Origin: Brevundimonas subvibrioides | GTDB lineage: Bacteria; Pseudomonadota; Alphaproteobacteria; Caulobacterales; Caulobacteraceae | Assembly: GCA_002280475.1 (NCBI GenBank) | Contig: NCEB01000003.1 | Location: 62,001-126,000 of the forward strand | Reading direction: 5' to 3' | DNA: 64,000 bases | Shown here: positions 43,252-52,726 of the stretch, one piece after another | How the letters are laid out: each line of letters begins with the position of its first letter | How positions within the stretch are numbered: the stretch's first letter is position 1 | Notes under the pieces: generated by a model | What the model was told of the DNA's origin: nothing | Seen by the model: only the letters and a program-made list of their open reading frames with translations | Databases searched by the model: none | Position numbers and translations under genes: made by a program

Positions 43252-45312
43252 GTGACCTCGTCCCCCCGCCGTTTCGACCTGTCCCTGGTGCTGATGGCGC
43301 TGGGATTCACCGTGGCCATCGCGGCCTTGGCCTGGCCCGCCTTCCAGGCCGGACCGGTGACGACACCGCACATGATCCTGATGATCGCCGTGGCGGCCGT
43401 GGCTATGTTGGGCCTGTTCGCCTTCGGTCGGCAGGAGGCGCGCCGTCCCGCTCGCCCGGACGGCGACGTGGCGGTCGAGATGCTGGATGCCCTGGCCGAG
43501 CCGGCGGCTCTCGTCTGGGCCTCCGGTCAGGTCCTGGCCTTCAACGGGGCCTGGGCCTCGCAGAACGGAGCGACCACGGCCCTGCCACGCGGCTCTTCGG
43601 CCCAGGCTCTCTACATGGCTTTCGCCCAGGCCCGGTCAGGCCATCAGGGACGCGCCATCGTCACCATCGGCGAGCGCGAGCTCGAGGTGCTGATCGCCCA
43701 GGCGGGGCCCGGCCGCTTCCTGGTGCGGGAGGCGCCGGAGGCCGCCCTGACCCATTCCGCGACCTCCACCGCCGCGCCGGCAGCGACCAATGGCTATGTC
43801 GCCGCCGCCGGAGAGGGGCGCGCCATGGCGGCGGGAGCGCCGTTCGGCTCGGCCGTGATCGGCGGCGAGGACCTGTTCGCCGACCATGCAGAGGAGGCCA
43901 ATCCGGCACTGGCGGTGCTGACCGGCCCGGCGGCGGCGAGAAACGCCGCCTTCGGCCATCTGTTCGACCCGGCGGGCGTGGCGGAAGCCCGGAAACGGCT
44001 GGCCGAGGGGTCGTCGGGCCCGATCGAACTGGTGGCCCGGGCTCACCCGGATCGCAGCCTGCACCTGTATGTCGCGCCCGAGGGCGACAAGCGCCGGGTC
44101 TGGCTGTTCGACGTCTCGACCCAGAAGTCGATGGAGCTCCAGCTGTCGCAGGCCCAGAAGATGCAGGCCGTGGGCCAGCTGGCCGGCGGCGTGGCCCACG
44201 ACTTCAACAACCTGCTGACGGCCATCCAGCTGCAGCTGTCCGAGTTGCTGGAGCGGCACCCGGTCGGCGATCCGTCCTATGAGGGGCTGAACCAGATCCG
44301 CCAGACCGGCATCCGGGCCGCCGATCTGGTCAGGAAGCTGCTGGCGTTCTCCAGGAAATCGACGGTCCGGCGCGAGCGGCTGGACCTGGGCGAACTGGTC
44401 GGGGAGTTCGCCGTCCTGCTGCGGCGGCTGCTGCGCGAGGACGTGCGGCTGGAGACCGACTACGGCCGCGACCTGCCGGTGGTGCTCGCCGACAAGTCGC
44501 AGCTGGAGACGGCGGTGATGAACCTGGCCGTCAACGCAAGGGACGCCATGCGCGGCGTGGTCGCGCCCGGCGACGCGGTCGTGACCATCCGCACCCGCCG
44601 CCTGACGCAAGGCCAGGCCCGCGAGATGGGCTGGCTGGACGCGCCCGCCGAGGACGGAGCCCTGATCGAGGTGTCCGACACGGGCCCCGGCGTGCCCCCG
44701 GCCCTGCTGGACAAGATTTTCGAGCCGTTCTTCACCACCAAGGCGGTCAACGAGGGCACCGGCATGGGGCTGGCCACCGTCTATGGCATCGTCCAGCAGG
44801 CGGGCGGCCATATCGCCGTGGCCAACATCGAGGGGGCGGGCGCCGCCTTCCGCATCTTCCTGCCCGCCGCTACGGCCCAGGAGCTGACCGAGGTCGCCCC
44901 GGTCGAAGCCAAGGTCAAGGCCGCGCCGCGCGACCTGTCCGGCAACGGCCGCATCCTGTTCGTGGAGGACGAGGCCGCCGTGCGTGGCATCGCCGCCCGG
45001 CTGCTGCGCCAGCGCGGCTATGAGGTGATCGAGGCCGCCGACGGCGAGGAGGCCCTGGCCCTGGCCGAAGAGTGGTCTGGCCAGATCGACATGCTGATCA
45101 GTGACGTCATCATGCCGGGACTGGACGGGCCGTCCCTGCTGAAGAAGGCCCGGCCCTATCTGGGAGACGCACCGGTCATGTTCATCTCGGGCTATGCCGA
45201 GAGCGACTTCTCCGACCTGCTCCAGGACGAGGCCGGGGTGTCGTTTCTGCCAAAGCCGCTGGACATCAAGACCCTGGCCGAGCGGGTCAAGCAGCAGTTG
45301 CAGGGGGGATAA
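43252..45312 (+). CDS. cckA: CckA hybrid histidine kinase of the CtrA phosphorelay
   Basis: The 686-residue protein has two N-terminal membrane helices (about residues 10-60), a PAS-like region, HisKA with [14 protein letters not shown] (H316), HATPase_c ([24 protein letters not shown]) and a C-terminal receiver with [12 protein letters not shown] (D618). The place after fliQ-fliR-flhB and the length match CckA, which through ChpT phosphorylates CtrA and CpdR to drive the cell cycle. GTG at 43252 follows GGGAG. Its 3' end overlaps the convergent sucD frame. Confidence 0.93.
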   Translation: MTSSPRRFDLSLVLMALGFTVAIAALAWPAFQAGPVTTPHMILMIAVAAVAMLGLFAFGRQEARRPARPDGDVAVEMLDALAEPAALVWASGQVLAFNGAWASQNGATTALPRGSSAQALYMAFAQARSGHQGRAIVTIGERELEVLIAQAGPGRFLVREAPEAALTHSATSTAAPAATNGYVAAAGEGRAMAAGAPFGSAVIGGEDLFADHAEEANPALAVLTGPAAARNAAFGHLFDPAGVAEARKRLAEGSSGPIELVARAHPDRSLHLYVAPEGDKRRVWLFDVSTQKSMELQLSQAQKMQAVGQLAGGVAHDFNNLLTAIQLQLSELLERHPVGDPSYEGLNQIRQTGIRAADLVRKLLAFSRKSTVRRERLDLGELVGEFAVLLRRLLREDVRLETDYGRDLPVVLADKSQLETAVMNLAVNARDAMRGVVAPGDAVVTIRTRRLTQGQAREMGWLDAPAEDGALIEVSDTGPGVPPALLDKIFEPFFTTKAVNEGTGMGLATVYGIVQQAGGHIAVANIEGAGAAFRIFLPAATAQELTEVAPVEAKVKAAPRDLSGNGRILFVEDEAAVRGIAARLLRQRGYEVIEAADGEEALALAEEWSGQIDMLISDVIMPGLDGPSLLKKARPYLGDAPVMFISGYAESDFSDLLQDEAGVSFLPKPLDIKTLAERVKQQLQGG

Positions 45313-46306
45313 GGCGGAGTTTCTCCCTCCCCCTGCGGGGGAGGGCAGGCGCGCAGCGCCGGGTGGGGGCGGCCGAGCGATACAAAGGCGATGTCGGAGT
45401 CAGTCTCAGCGGGCCGCCCCCCCCCCGGGTCGTGCCCAGACGCGCGGGCGAGGGCGAGACCCTGATGCCGGCGGCTTCCATGGCCGCGATCTTGGATTCC
45501 GCATCGCCCTTGCCGCCCGAGACGACCGCGCCGGCGTGGCCCATGGTGCGGCCCTTGGGGGCGGTGCGTCCGGCGATGAAGCCGGCCATGGGTTTTTTCC
45601 GACCCTTCTTCGCTTCGTCGATCAGGAACTGGGCGGCGTCTTCCTCGGCGCCGCCGCCGATCTCGCCGATCATGATGATCGATTGGGTGGCCTCGTCGGC
45701 GAGGAACAGCTCCAGCACGTCGATGAACTCGGTGCCCTTGACCGGGTCGCCGCCGATGCCGACGGCGGTCGTCTGGCCCAGGCCCTCGTTGGTGGTCTGG
45801 AACACCGCCTCATAGGTCAGGGTGCCCGAGCGCGAGACGATGCCGACATTGCCCTTCTTGAAGATCGAGCCCGGCATGATGCCGATCTTGCACTCTTCCG
45901 GGGTCAGGACGCCGGGGCAGTTGGGGCCCAGCAGGCGCGAGGAGGAGCGGTCCAGCCGCGCCTTGGCCCGCACCATGTCCAGCACCGGAATGCCCTCGGT
46001 GATGCAGGTGATGAAGGGCACCTCGGCCTCGATGGCCTCGATGATGGCGTCGGCCGCGCCCGCGGGCGGCACATAGATGACCGAGGCGGTCGCGCCGGTG
46101 GCGTCCTTGGCCTCGGCCACCGAGGCATAGATCGGCAGGCTCTCGCCGTTCGACCCGGTCCAGGTCTGGCCACCCTTGGTGGGGTGGACCCCGCCGACCA
46201 TCCGGGTGCCGTAATAGGCCAGCGCCTGTTCGGTGTGGAAGCCGCCGGTCTTGCCGGTCAGGCCCTGGACGATGATCTTGGTGTCGCGATTGACAAGGAT
46301 GGACAT
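45287..46306 (-). CDS. sucD: Succinyl-CoA ligase alpha subunit with abnormal C-terminus
   Basis: The protein starts [20 protein letters not shown], has [12 protein letters not shown] and the phospho-His motif [17 protein letters not shown], so SucD of the TCA cycle is certain. The family ends soon after [10 protein letters not shown]. Here about 42 more residues follow, encoded by a REP-like element and reading into the end of cckA. A tract of ten G stands at the junction; with nine G the frame would end after RGGAAR at 45406. The 339-residue length (versus about 295) is therefore suspect. Confidence 0.9.
   Translation of the reverse strand: MSILVNRDTKIIVQGLTGKTGGFHTEQALAYYGTRMVGGVHPTKGGQTWTGSNGESLPIYASVAEAKDATGATASVIYVPPAGAADAIIEAIEAEVPFITCITEGIPVLDMVRAKARLDRSSSRLLGPNCPGVLTPEECKIGIMPGSIFKKGNVGIVSRSGTLTYEAVFQTTNEGLGQTTAVGIGGDPVKGTEFIDVLELFLADEATQSIIMIGEIGGGAEEDAAQFLIDEAKKGRKKPMAGFIAGRTAPKGRTMGHAGAVVSGGKGDAESKIAAMEAAGIRVSPSPARLGTTRGGGGPLRLTPTSPLYRSAAPTRRCAPALPRRGREKLRLIPPATAA
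45324..45440. repeat. GC-rich REP-like element at the end of sucD
   Basis: CCCTCCCCC-TGC-GGGGGAGGG is a hairpin (about 45331-45351). GGGTGGGGGCGGCC and GGCC-G-C10-GGG (45361-45374, 45412-45429) are inverted. The element resembles that of 5412-5522. A run of ten C (45417-45426) is included. Confidence 0.75.
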
Positions 46307-46324
46307 GGGGGCTCGCTTTTGAAG

Positions 46325-46750
46325 TCAGGCGGGGAGGAAGGGATTTTCGACGCGGACCGACCCATAGGTCTGACCGTGATTGAGGTCTTCGGAATACAGG
46401 ACGCGCGCGCCGATCCGCTCGGCCGCGGCGATGATCGCACCATCCCAATAGGACAACTGGTAGCGGCGAGCGTGATCGATGCCCGCCACCACAACGTCGG
46501 ACGTGATCGGTTGGCAGGGTTTCATCGCGACCACGCGGACCCATTCGCGGGCCTTGACCGACGAAAGCGGCGGCGCGCCCTTACGAGTGGCGTTGTTATA
46601 GAACTCGGCGAGCACCTGGCCCGAGGTGCAGTAGTCCTCGGTCAGCACGATCTCGCGCGCCCGCTCCCACCGATGACCGGCATGGTCGCGCCCCAGGGCG
46701 GCGTAGAGCAGGATGTTGGTGTCGAGGAAGACCTCAGTATTCGCGATCAA
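46325..46750 (-). CDS. PIN-domain toxin (VapC-type)
   Basis: The 141-residue protein has TEVFLDTNILLYAAL (D10), QVLAEFYNN (E49), SYWDGAII (D103) and YSEDLNHG (D122), the PIN active site. TTG at 46750 is the start and overlaps the antitoxin gene by 17 bases. It lies between sucC and sucD. Confidence 0.88.
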   Translation of the reverse strand: MIANTEVFLDTNILLYAALGRDHAGHRWERAREIVLTEDYCTSGQVLAEFYNNATRKGAPPLSSVKAREWVRVVAMKPCQPITSDVVVAGIDHARRYQLSYWDGAIIAAAERIGARVLYSEDLNHGQTYGSVRVENPFLPA

Positions 46751-46997
46751 ACCGAGGTTCCCCGCTGTAGGTCTCTTCGCGGGTCGGGGGGCGCCAACCC
46801 TGGCCTCCGCGGCCCTCTGATTCGTCGATCAACTTGAGCAACGCCTCGCGGGCCTCGTCCTTGGAGGTTTCCTGCTCGACGAGCCGCGTGAGGAAGCCGC
46901 GCACCATCTCGTTGACGCTGGTCCGCTTCATGGCCGCGAGCACCCGGACCTTGTCGAGCAGGTCGTCGTCGATGGCGAGGGTGAGATTACGGGTCAC
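46734..46997 (-). CDS. Ribbon-helix-helix antitoxin of the PIN pair
   Basis: The 87-residue protein starts TRNLTLAIDDDLLDKVRVLAA and continues KRTSVNEMVRGFLTRLVEQ, a ribbon-helix-helix DNA-binding domain, followed by an acidic C-terminus that should bind the toxin. GTG at 46997 is the start. A nested dyad operator stands ten bases upstream. Confidence 0.85.
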   Translation of the reverse strand: MTRNLTLAIDDDLLDKVRVLAAMKRTSVNEMVRGFLTRLVEQETSKDEAREALLKLIDESEGRGGQGWRPPTREETYSGEPRFDREY

Positions 46998-47006
46998 TTC
47001 GGGTGA

Positions 47007-47041
47007 TTACACGGGTTATGTGTGGCACACAATCCGTGTAA
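47007..47041. promoter_or_regulatory. Nested dyad operator of the RHH-PIN pair
   Basis: TTACACGG (47007-47014) and CCGTGTAA (47034-47041) flank an inner dyad TGTGTG-G-CACACA (47019-47031). The centre is nearly shared. It lies between the stop of the upstream gene and the antitoxin start, as expected for an autoregulated TA promoter. Confidence 0.65.
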
Positions 47042-47049
47042 CTCACGCT

Positions 47050-47640
47050 CTAATGCGGCCGGGCGCCTAGGTCTGACGTCAAGAACACTGCGGTGCCTGT
47101 GAAACCGGTCTGGACGGCCGCTGGACTTCCCTCCGGGAAATAGGAGGTCTGAAGATTGCCAGCCCCCGGCAATGCGCTGCTGAGGTCCCACTGAACGATC
47201 CGGCCATAGGATTGATCAAGACGGATGCGCGATTCCGCGCTGCTCAGACTAGAGGCCTGTTGGTCTGGTATCCCGAACGCCGCGTCGAAGTCCCAGATTG
47301 CACAGGTCCCATATCGGGCGGTTTCGTCCTGAGCAATCTCGGCCGTCAGGACGTTCACGGTCGCAAACAGATTGTCTCTACGCAGAATAGTTGTCTCGCT
47401 AGTCGCTTCTGCTTCCGAGGCGCGGTCTTGGTCCAGTTGCGTGACCGCCGCCAACTCTGGGTTGGCGTCCGCAGCCGAAAGGGACCATCCCCCCTGCTCA
47501 AAGCCGGATATCATCGCAGCCGGGTCTAAGCGGTGCGGTAAGCAAAACTGTTGAAACGCCGCCAATCTCGGATCGGGACCCAACACTTCCTTTACTGGCG
47601 CAGCGGCGGTCAGGAGCAAGACCGCAAGACTGGCGAGCAT
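47050..47640 (-). CDS. Exported protein of unknown function between sucC and the TA pair
   Basis: The 196-residue protein begins [19 protein letters not shown], a signal peptide, and has two cysteines (QFCLPHR and YGTCAIWDF) that could pair. No family is recognised. Its ATG overlaps the TGA of sucC by one base (TGATG), so it is the second gene of the suc operon. Its codon use is less GC-biased than the neighbours (47221-47280 has 37 G+C of 60), hinting at acquired DNA. Confidence 0.7.
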   Translation of the reverse strand: MLASLAVLLLTAAAPVKEVLGPDPRLAAFQQFCLPHRLDPAAMISGFEQGGWSLSAADANPELAAVTQLDQDRASEAEATSETTILRRDNLFATVNVLTAEIAQDETARYGTCAIWDFDAAFGIPDQQASSLSSAESRIRLDQSYGRIVQWDLSSALPGAGNLQTSYFPEGSPAAVQTGFTGTAVFLTSDLGARPH

Positions 47641-48830
47641 CACCCCACCGCCGCGACGATCTTCTGGGCGGCGTCGTCGAGGTCGTCGGCGGCCGTGATG
47701 GCCAGGCCGCTCTCGTTCAGGATCTTCTTGCCCAGATCGACATTGGTGCCTTCCAGACGGACGACCAGCGGCACCTTCAGGCCCACTTCCTTGACGGCCG
47801 CGACCACGCCCTCGGCGATCACGTCGCACTTCATGATGCCGCCGAAGATATTGACCAGGATGCCCTGGACGGCCGGGTCGGCGGTGATGATCTTGAAGGC
47901 CGCCGCGACCTTTTCCTTGGACGCGCCGCCGCCGACGTCGCAGAAGTTGGCGGGTTCCTTGCCGTACAGCTTGATGATGTCCATCGTCGCCATGGCCAGG
48001 CCCGCGCCGTTCACCATGCAGCCGATGTTGCCGTCCAGCGCGACATAGGCGAGGTCCCATTCCGAGGCCTCGATCTCCTTGGCGTCTTCCTCGGTCTCGT
48101 CGCGCAGTTCCTTGATGTCCGGATGGCGGAACAGGGCGTTGCCGTCGAAGCTGACCTTGGCGTCCAGCACGCGCAGGCGGCCGTCGGTCATGACGATGAG
48201 GGGGTTCACCTCCAGCATGGCCATGTCGGTCTCGACGAAGGCCTTGTACATGACGGGGAACAGGGTCTTGCCGTCCTCGGCGGCCTGACCGTCAAGCTGG
48301 AAGGCCGCGTTCAGCTTGGCCACGTCGGCGTCGGTGACGCCGGCTTCCGGGTCGATGACGATGGTCTGGATCTTCTCGGGCGTGTCGTGGGCGACGGCCT
48401 CGATGTCCATGCCGCCCTCGGTCGAGACGACGAAGGCGATGCGGCCGTACTGACGGTCGACCAGCAGGGAGCAATACAGCTCACGGTCGATGTCGGCGCC
48501 GTCCTCGATATAGAGGCGGTTGACCTGCTTGCCGGCGTCACCGGTCTGGGCAGTCACAAGGGTGTTGCCCAGCATCTCCCTGGCGTGGGCGACGACCTCC
48601 TCGATGGACTTGGCCAGGCGCACGCCGCCCTTGGCGTCGGCACCCAGTTCCTTGAACTTGCCCTTGCCGCGCCCGCCGGCGTGGATCTGGGATTTCACGA
48701 CATAGAGCGGCCCGGGCAGCTGGCGGGCGGCGGCCTCGGCCTGATCGACCGAGGTGATGGCGACGCCCTCGGCGACCGGCGCGCCAAAGCCCTTCAGGAC
48801 CTGCTTGCCCTGGTATTCGTGGATGTTCAT
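47640..48830 (-). CDS. sucC: Succinyl-CoA ligase beta subunit
   Basis: The 396-residue protein starts [22 protein letters not shown] and has [12 protein letters not shown] (ATP-grasp), [11 protein letters not shown] and the C-terminal CoA-ligase domain ([17 protein letters not shown]). With SucD it forms succinate and ATP or GTP from succinyl-CoA. In relatives sucD follows at once; here 1.3 kb lies between. Confidence 0.95.
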   Translation of the reverse strand: MNIHEYQGKQVLKGFGAPVAEGVAITSVDQAEAAARQLPGPLYVVKSQIHAGGRGKGKFKELGADAKGGVRLAKSIEEVVAHAREMLGNTLVTAQTGDAGKQVNRLYIEDGADIDRELYCSLLVDRQYGRIAFVVSTEGGMDIEAVAHDTPEKIQTIVIDPEAGVTDADVAKLNAAFQLDGQAAEDGKTLFPVMYKAFVETDMAMLEVNPLIVMTDGRLRVLDAKVSFDGNALFRHPDIKELRDETEEDAKEIEASEWDLAYVALDGNIGCMVNGAGLAMATMDIIKLYGKEPANFCDVGGGASKEKVAAAFKIITADPAVQGILVNIFGGIMKCDVIAEGVVAAVKEVGLKVPLVVRLEGTNVDLGKKILNESGLAITAADDLDDAAQKIVAAVG

Positions 48831-48911
48831 GGGGGACCGCCGGTCGCTAGGGAGGAGGGAGTGCGGCGCTTATAGGCGGGCGCCCTTCGCAGGCGCAACC
48901 ATGACCCGGCC

Positions 48912-50222
48912 TCAATCCACCCAGTCACGCCTCAGGCTGCGGGCCGAGATGAACAGCAGGATCGCCGCCAGCCCATAGAACCACTGGCCGACATAAAGCG
49001 AATACCGCAGCGCCTCCTCGCCGAAGCGGGGCGTCAGATACTCCGACACCGCGCCCAGCAGATAGATGCCCAGGCCGATGCCCACGAGGTTGTTGATCAA
49101 CAGGAAGCTGGCCGAGGCGGTCGAGCGCATGTGCGACGGCACCAGGTGCTGGACGGCCGTGATGAGCGGCCCCAGCCAGGCCAGGCTGAGCGCCTGGGGG
49201 ATCAGGAACAAGAGGAAAGCTGTTCGTTTGTCCTCGACGTTCATGGCCAGGAAGAACAGGGGCACGGCGATAATGAAACCGACGGCGGGCACCAGGGGAT
49301 AGGCGCTGCGCTTGACCCCCCGACCCAGCTTGTCGGCCAGCCAGCCGCCCAGCCAGATGCCGATGGTGCCGCCGAAGAAGGCGATGCCGGCCATGTACCA
49401 GGCCCGTTCCGCGCCCTCCATGCCCATGCTGCGCTGGAAGAAGCTGGGCAGCCAGAAGGCCGCACCGTAGCCATAGACCGAAGAACAGGCCGCCCCGAAG
49501 CCGAGGAACCAGAAGCTGGGCTTCTTCAGCAGAATGGCCCAGACCTCGCCGAACGACGCCGCCTTCTGGGCCGGGGCGGGGGTGGCGATGACGCCCTCGG
49601 GCACCGGCTCGCGGTCGAAGCGGCCACGCTCGGGGTCCTTAATGGTCAGCTTGACGATCGGGGCCAGCAGCACACCCGCCAGACCCAGGACGATGAAGGC
49701 CGCGCGCCAATCGATCGCGGCGGCCAGCAGCCCGCCGAACAGATAGCCCAGAGCCGTGCCGATCGAGACGCCGAAGGAATAGACCGCGAGCGCCCGGGCC
49801 CGCTGGGCCTTGGGGAAATAGTCCGCGACCAGCGAATAGGACGGTGCCACACCGCCCGCCTCGCCCACGCCCACGCCCATGCGCGCGCCGAACAGGAAGG
49901 TGAAGCCGGTCGCCAGGCCGCACAGGGCGGTGAAGCCGGACCAGACGGCGAGCGAGGTTGCGATGATAGAAGTGCGGCTGATCCGGTCGGCCAGCCAGGC
50001 GATCGGCAGGGCCAGGGTGGAATAGACGACGGCGAAGGCCGGTCCGCCGAGCAACCCGAGCTGGCTGTCGGTGAAGTTCATCTCGGCCTGGATGTAGGGC
50101 GCCAGGATGGCCAGCACCTGCCGGTCGATGAAGTTGAAGGTGTAGACCACCGTCAGCAGGCCCAGGACGTAGACCCGGTAGGCCGGGCGCTCGAGCGGCG
50201 TCGGCGCAGCTGCGGTGGTCAT
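48912..50222 (-). CDS. MFS transporter (spinster-like)
   Basis: The 436-residue protein has twelve hydrophobic segments, with TFNFIDRQVLAILAPYIQAEM at the first, ADRISRTSIIATSLAVWS and GEAGGVAPSYSLVADYFP, as in Spns-like carriers of proteobacteria. The transported compound is not known. It is encoded downstream of a TonB receptor on the same strand but behind a good terminator. Confidence 0.88.
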   Translation of the reverse strand: MTTAAAPTPLERPAYRVYVLGLLTVVYTFNFIDRQVLAILAPYIQAEMNFTDSQLGLLGGPAFAVVYSTLALPIAWLADRISRTSIIATSLAVWSGFTALCGLATGFTFLFGARMGVGVGEAGGVAPSYSLVADYFPKAQRARALAVYSFGVSIGTALGYLFGGLLAAAIDWRAAFIVLGLAGVLLAPIVKLTIKDPERGRFDREPVPEGVIATPAPAQKAASFGEVWAILLKKPSFWFLGFGAACSSVYGYGAAFWLPSFFQRSMGMEGAERAWYMAGIAFFGGTIGIWLGGWLADKLGRGVKRSAYPLVPAVGFIIAVPLFFLAMNVEDKRTAFLLFLIPQALSLAWLGPLITAVQHLVPSHMRSTASASFLLINNLVGIGLGIYLLGAVSEYLTPRFGEEALRYSLYVGQWFYGLAAILLFISARSLRRDWVD

Positions 50223-50283
50223 GGGGCGTCCTCCGGAAGTCTTCTTGTCTTGGACCGACCGTAGCGGGGCCGGGGCCGGCTGC

Positions 50284-50326
50284 AAAAGAAAAAGGCGGCG
50301 GTCGTTTCCGAACCGCCGCCTCTTGT
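50284..50326 (-). terminator. Intrinsic terminator after the TonB receptor gene
   Basis: Minus-strand GGCGGCGGT and ACCGCCGCC form a nine-base stem followed by TTTTTCTTTT. Confidence 0.88.
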
Positions 50327-50339
50327 CACTCCAGCGTGA

Positions 50340-52550
50340 TCAGTACCGGAATGTCAGCTGCGCGGACCAGGTACGCGGCGGGCCGTAGAAGGCCGAGATC
50401 GAGTTGTTGAAGGTCGCGCCGGCGAAATTGTAGCCGCCGATGCGGTATTCCTCGTCGGTCAGATTGCGACCGAAGACGCCGACCTGATAGCGGCCGTTCG
50501 GAGCCGACCAGATCGCCGACAGATCGACCAGGGTGTAGGCTCCCTGATCCAGCACCGGGTCGGGCGCGTCGAACAGGCTGAACTCGCTGCGGTAGGACAG
50601 GGACGGCGTGATCGTCAGCTCGCCGCCGGCAAGCTGGCCTGCCCAGGTGACGCCCCAGTATCCCGACCACTCCGGCGAGTTCTGCGGCGAACGCACGTTC
50701 GAGATGTCGACCGGCGTGCCGGTCACCAGGGTGATGAATTCGTCGAACTCGTTCTTCAGATAGCCGATGGAGAAGTTGGAAGTCAGGCTGTCTGTCAGAA
50801 GAACCGAGCCTTCCAGTTCAAAGCCGTAGATCGTGGCCTGGCCGACGTTGTCCACGACCGAGGCGATGCCGGTCGCCGGCGGGGTGGCCGTCTGCTGGGT
50901 CGTGATCTGGAGGTCTTCGTAGTCGGAGTAGAAGACTGCGGAGGCGAACGACAGGCGGCGATCGAAGGCCGTGCCCTTCAGGCCCAACTCATAGGCCGTG
51001 ACCGTCTCAGGATCGTAGCCGTTCACCGTCTGGGGCACAAGGAACGCGTCGCCGCGCATGTCCCAGCCGCCCGACTTGAAGCCCTGGCCGATCGAGGCGT
51101 AGCCCGTCAGCTCCTCGGTCAGGTCATAGGACACACTGACACGCGGCGTGAACTGCTCGAAGCTGTCCTCGGCCGTGTAGTTCGTCCGGGTCTGCAGGAT
51201 CGGCCGGGCCGTGCCGCCGGTCAGAGGCGTGCGGGTGGCGCCGAGATAGAAGAAGCGCTGAACGCCGGCATCCTTGTCGTCGCGGGTGTAGCGTCCGCCC
51301 ACAGAGGCGCTGAGGCGGTCGGTGAAATCGAAGCTGAAGTCGGCATAGGCCGAAAAGGACTCGGTGTTCACATAACCCGCCGCCGCGATGGCCACACCCA
51401 GGTTACCGGCGATGGTGTCGAATACGCCCGAGCTCTCGCCGTCCAGCCAGTAGAGACCTGCGACGCCCGACCAGCGATCGCCGTTCAGGATGGCCTGGAA
51501 CTCCTGGGTGAACTGTTCGTCGGCATAGATCGCGGGAACGTCCAGCGTCGGCAGAGGCGACTGGTCGAAATCGATGACGGTGGCCGTGTCGCCACTGCGC
51601 CAGGCCGAGATCGACTTCAGCGTCAGCAGGTCGTTGACGACATACTCCGCGGTGAAGGACGTGCCCTCGGTCACGACGTTCTGTTCACCCTGAATCCCGG
51701 CGTTGGTGTCATAGACGCTGGCCGGCGGTGTGAATCCGCCGGTGGTCGAGTTCACCTCGCGGTGGCCGTGGCGCGGGTTCGAATCGTCCTCGACCCGGTC
51801 GTGAGCGAGGCGGAAGAACAGCCGATCCGAAGGCGTCCATTCGGCGCTGGCGCGGAAGGCGGTGACGTCCCTGTCGTACTGGTCCTCGCCCGTGTTCAGG
51901 TTCTCGCCGTAGCCGTCGCGGTCATAGCTGGCGAAGGCACCGCCGATCGACAGCTGGTCGCTCAGCGGTACGTCGCCGGCGATCATGAAATCGCGCTGGT
52001 TGTAGCTGCCGAGGGTTCCGCGCGCGATGAAATCGGGCTCATTGCCCAGGCGGCGCGTCACATATTTTATCGCGCCGCCGATGGTGTTGCGGCCGTACAA
52101 CGTGCCCTGGGGCCCGCGCAGGACTTCGATCCGCTCGACGTCGAAGATGTCGAGCACCGCGCCCTGGGGCCGGGCGACGTAGACGTCGTCGATGTAGAGG
52201 CCGACGCCCGGCTCGAATCCCCACAGCGGATCCTGCTGTCCGATCCCCCGGATGAAGCTGATGAGCGTGGAGTTGGAGCCTCGGGCCACCTGAACCGTCG
52301 CATTCGGCGTCTGCTGCTGCAGGGCGGTGATGTCGGCGGCCCCCGTCTGCTCCAGACGCTCCGACGAAAGGGCCGAGACAGCGATCGGCACGTCCTTCAA
52401 CTGCTCGTCGCGACGGCGTGCGGTGACGACGATCTCGTCCAGCGCCGTAGCCTGTTCCTGAGCGGGCGCGACGTCCTGCGCCATCACCATGGTGCTGGCC
52501 GCGCTCCATGCGGCTCCAGCCAGCAGCACGCTCTTCATCACTCGTGTCAT
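50340..52550 (-). CDS. TonB-dependent receptor
   Basis: The 736-residue protein has a signal peptide (MTRVMKSVLLAGAAWSAAST to VMAQ), a TonB box DEIVVTARRR, a plug with VERIEVLRGPQGTLYGRNT and a 22-strand barrel ending YFTFRY-like (QLTFRY). It belongs to the large Caulobacter/Sphingomonas-type receptor group. The ligand could be a hydrophobic or sugar molecule; the neighbourhood suggests a carotenoid-related lipid (inference). AAGGGG is a good ribosome site for ATG 52550. Confidence 0.9.
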   Translation of the reverse strand: MTRVMKSVLLAGAAWSAASTMVMAQDVAPAQEQATALDEIVVTARRRDEQLKDVPIAVSALSSERLEQTGAADITALQQQTPNATVQVARGSNSTLISFIRGIGQQDPLWGFEPGVGLYIDDVYVARPQGAVLDIFDVERIEVLRGPQGTLYGRNTIGGAIKYVTRRLGNEPDFIARGTLGSYNQRDFMIAGDVPLSDQLSIGGAFASYDRDGYGENLNTGEDQYDRDVTAFRASAEWTPSDRLFFRLAHDRVEDDSNPRHGHREVNSTTGGFTPPASVYDTNAGIQGEQNVVTEGTSFTAEYVVNDLLTLKSISAWRSGDTATVIDFDQSPLPTLDVPAIYADEQFTQEFQAILNGDRWSGVAGLYWLDGESSGVFDTIAGNLGVAIAAAGYVNTESFSAYADFSFDFTDRLSASVGGRYTRDDKDAGVQRFFYLGATRTPLTGGTARPILQTRTNYTAEDSFEQFTPRVSVSYDLTEELTGYASIGQGFKSGGWDMRGDAFLVPQTVNGYDPETVTAYELGLKGTAFDRRLSFASAVFYSDYEDLQITTQQTATPPATGIASVVDNVGQATIYGFELEGSVLLTDSLTSNFSIGYLKNEFDEFITLVTGTPVDISNVRSPQNSPEWSGYWGVTWAGQLAGGELTITPSLSYRSEFSLFDAPDPVLDQGAYTLVDLSAIWSAPNGRYQVGVFGRNLTDEEYRIGGYNFAGATFNNSISAFYGPPRTWSAQLTFRY

Positions 52551-52611
52551 CGAAAACCCCTTGCCTGACATGTTTCCAGAGACGCTTTTATTCAGCGTTC
52601 AATGATTTTCG

Positions 52612-52635
52612 GGGAACCTGACGAGGTTTGTTCCC
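52612..52635. promoter_or_regulatory. Dyad GGGAAC-N12-GTTCCC between receptor and TetR gene
   Basis: The inverted repeat lies 62 bases upstream of the receptor start and 92 upstream of the TetR gene. It is a candidate TetR operator for the divergent pair. Confidence 0.4.
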
Positions 52636-52726
52636 GGTGTCAAACGGCCGCGCTTGCCGCAGCGGCATCCGGTCACCGCCTGTGGCGCCGTTGCACCGAC
52701 GGCTCGGACAGGACTAGCTTCGCCGC

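Noticed and set aside
42199..45312. An open frame of 1037 codons that seems to fuse a novel N-terminus to CckA
   Set aside because: The first part is the +1 shadow of flhB; CckA begins at GTG 43252 with a good ribosome site.
47050..48060. A 336-codon minus-strand frame
   Set aside because: Its first part is a shadow of sucC; only 47050-47640 is a real gene with a signal peptide.
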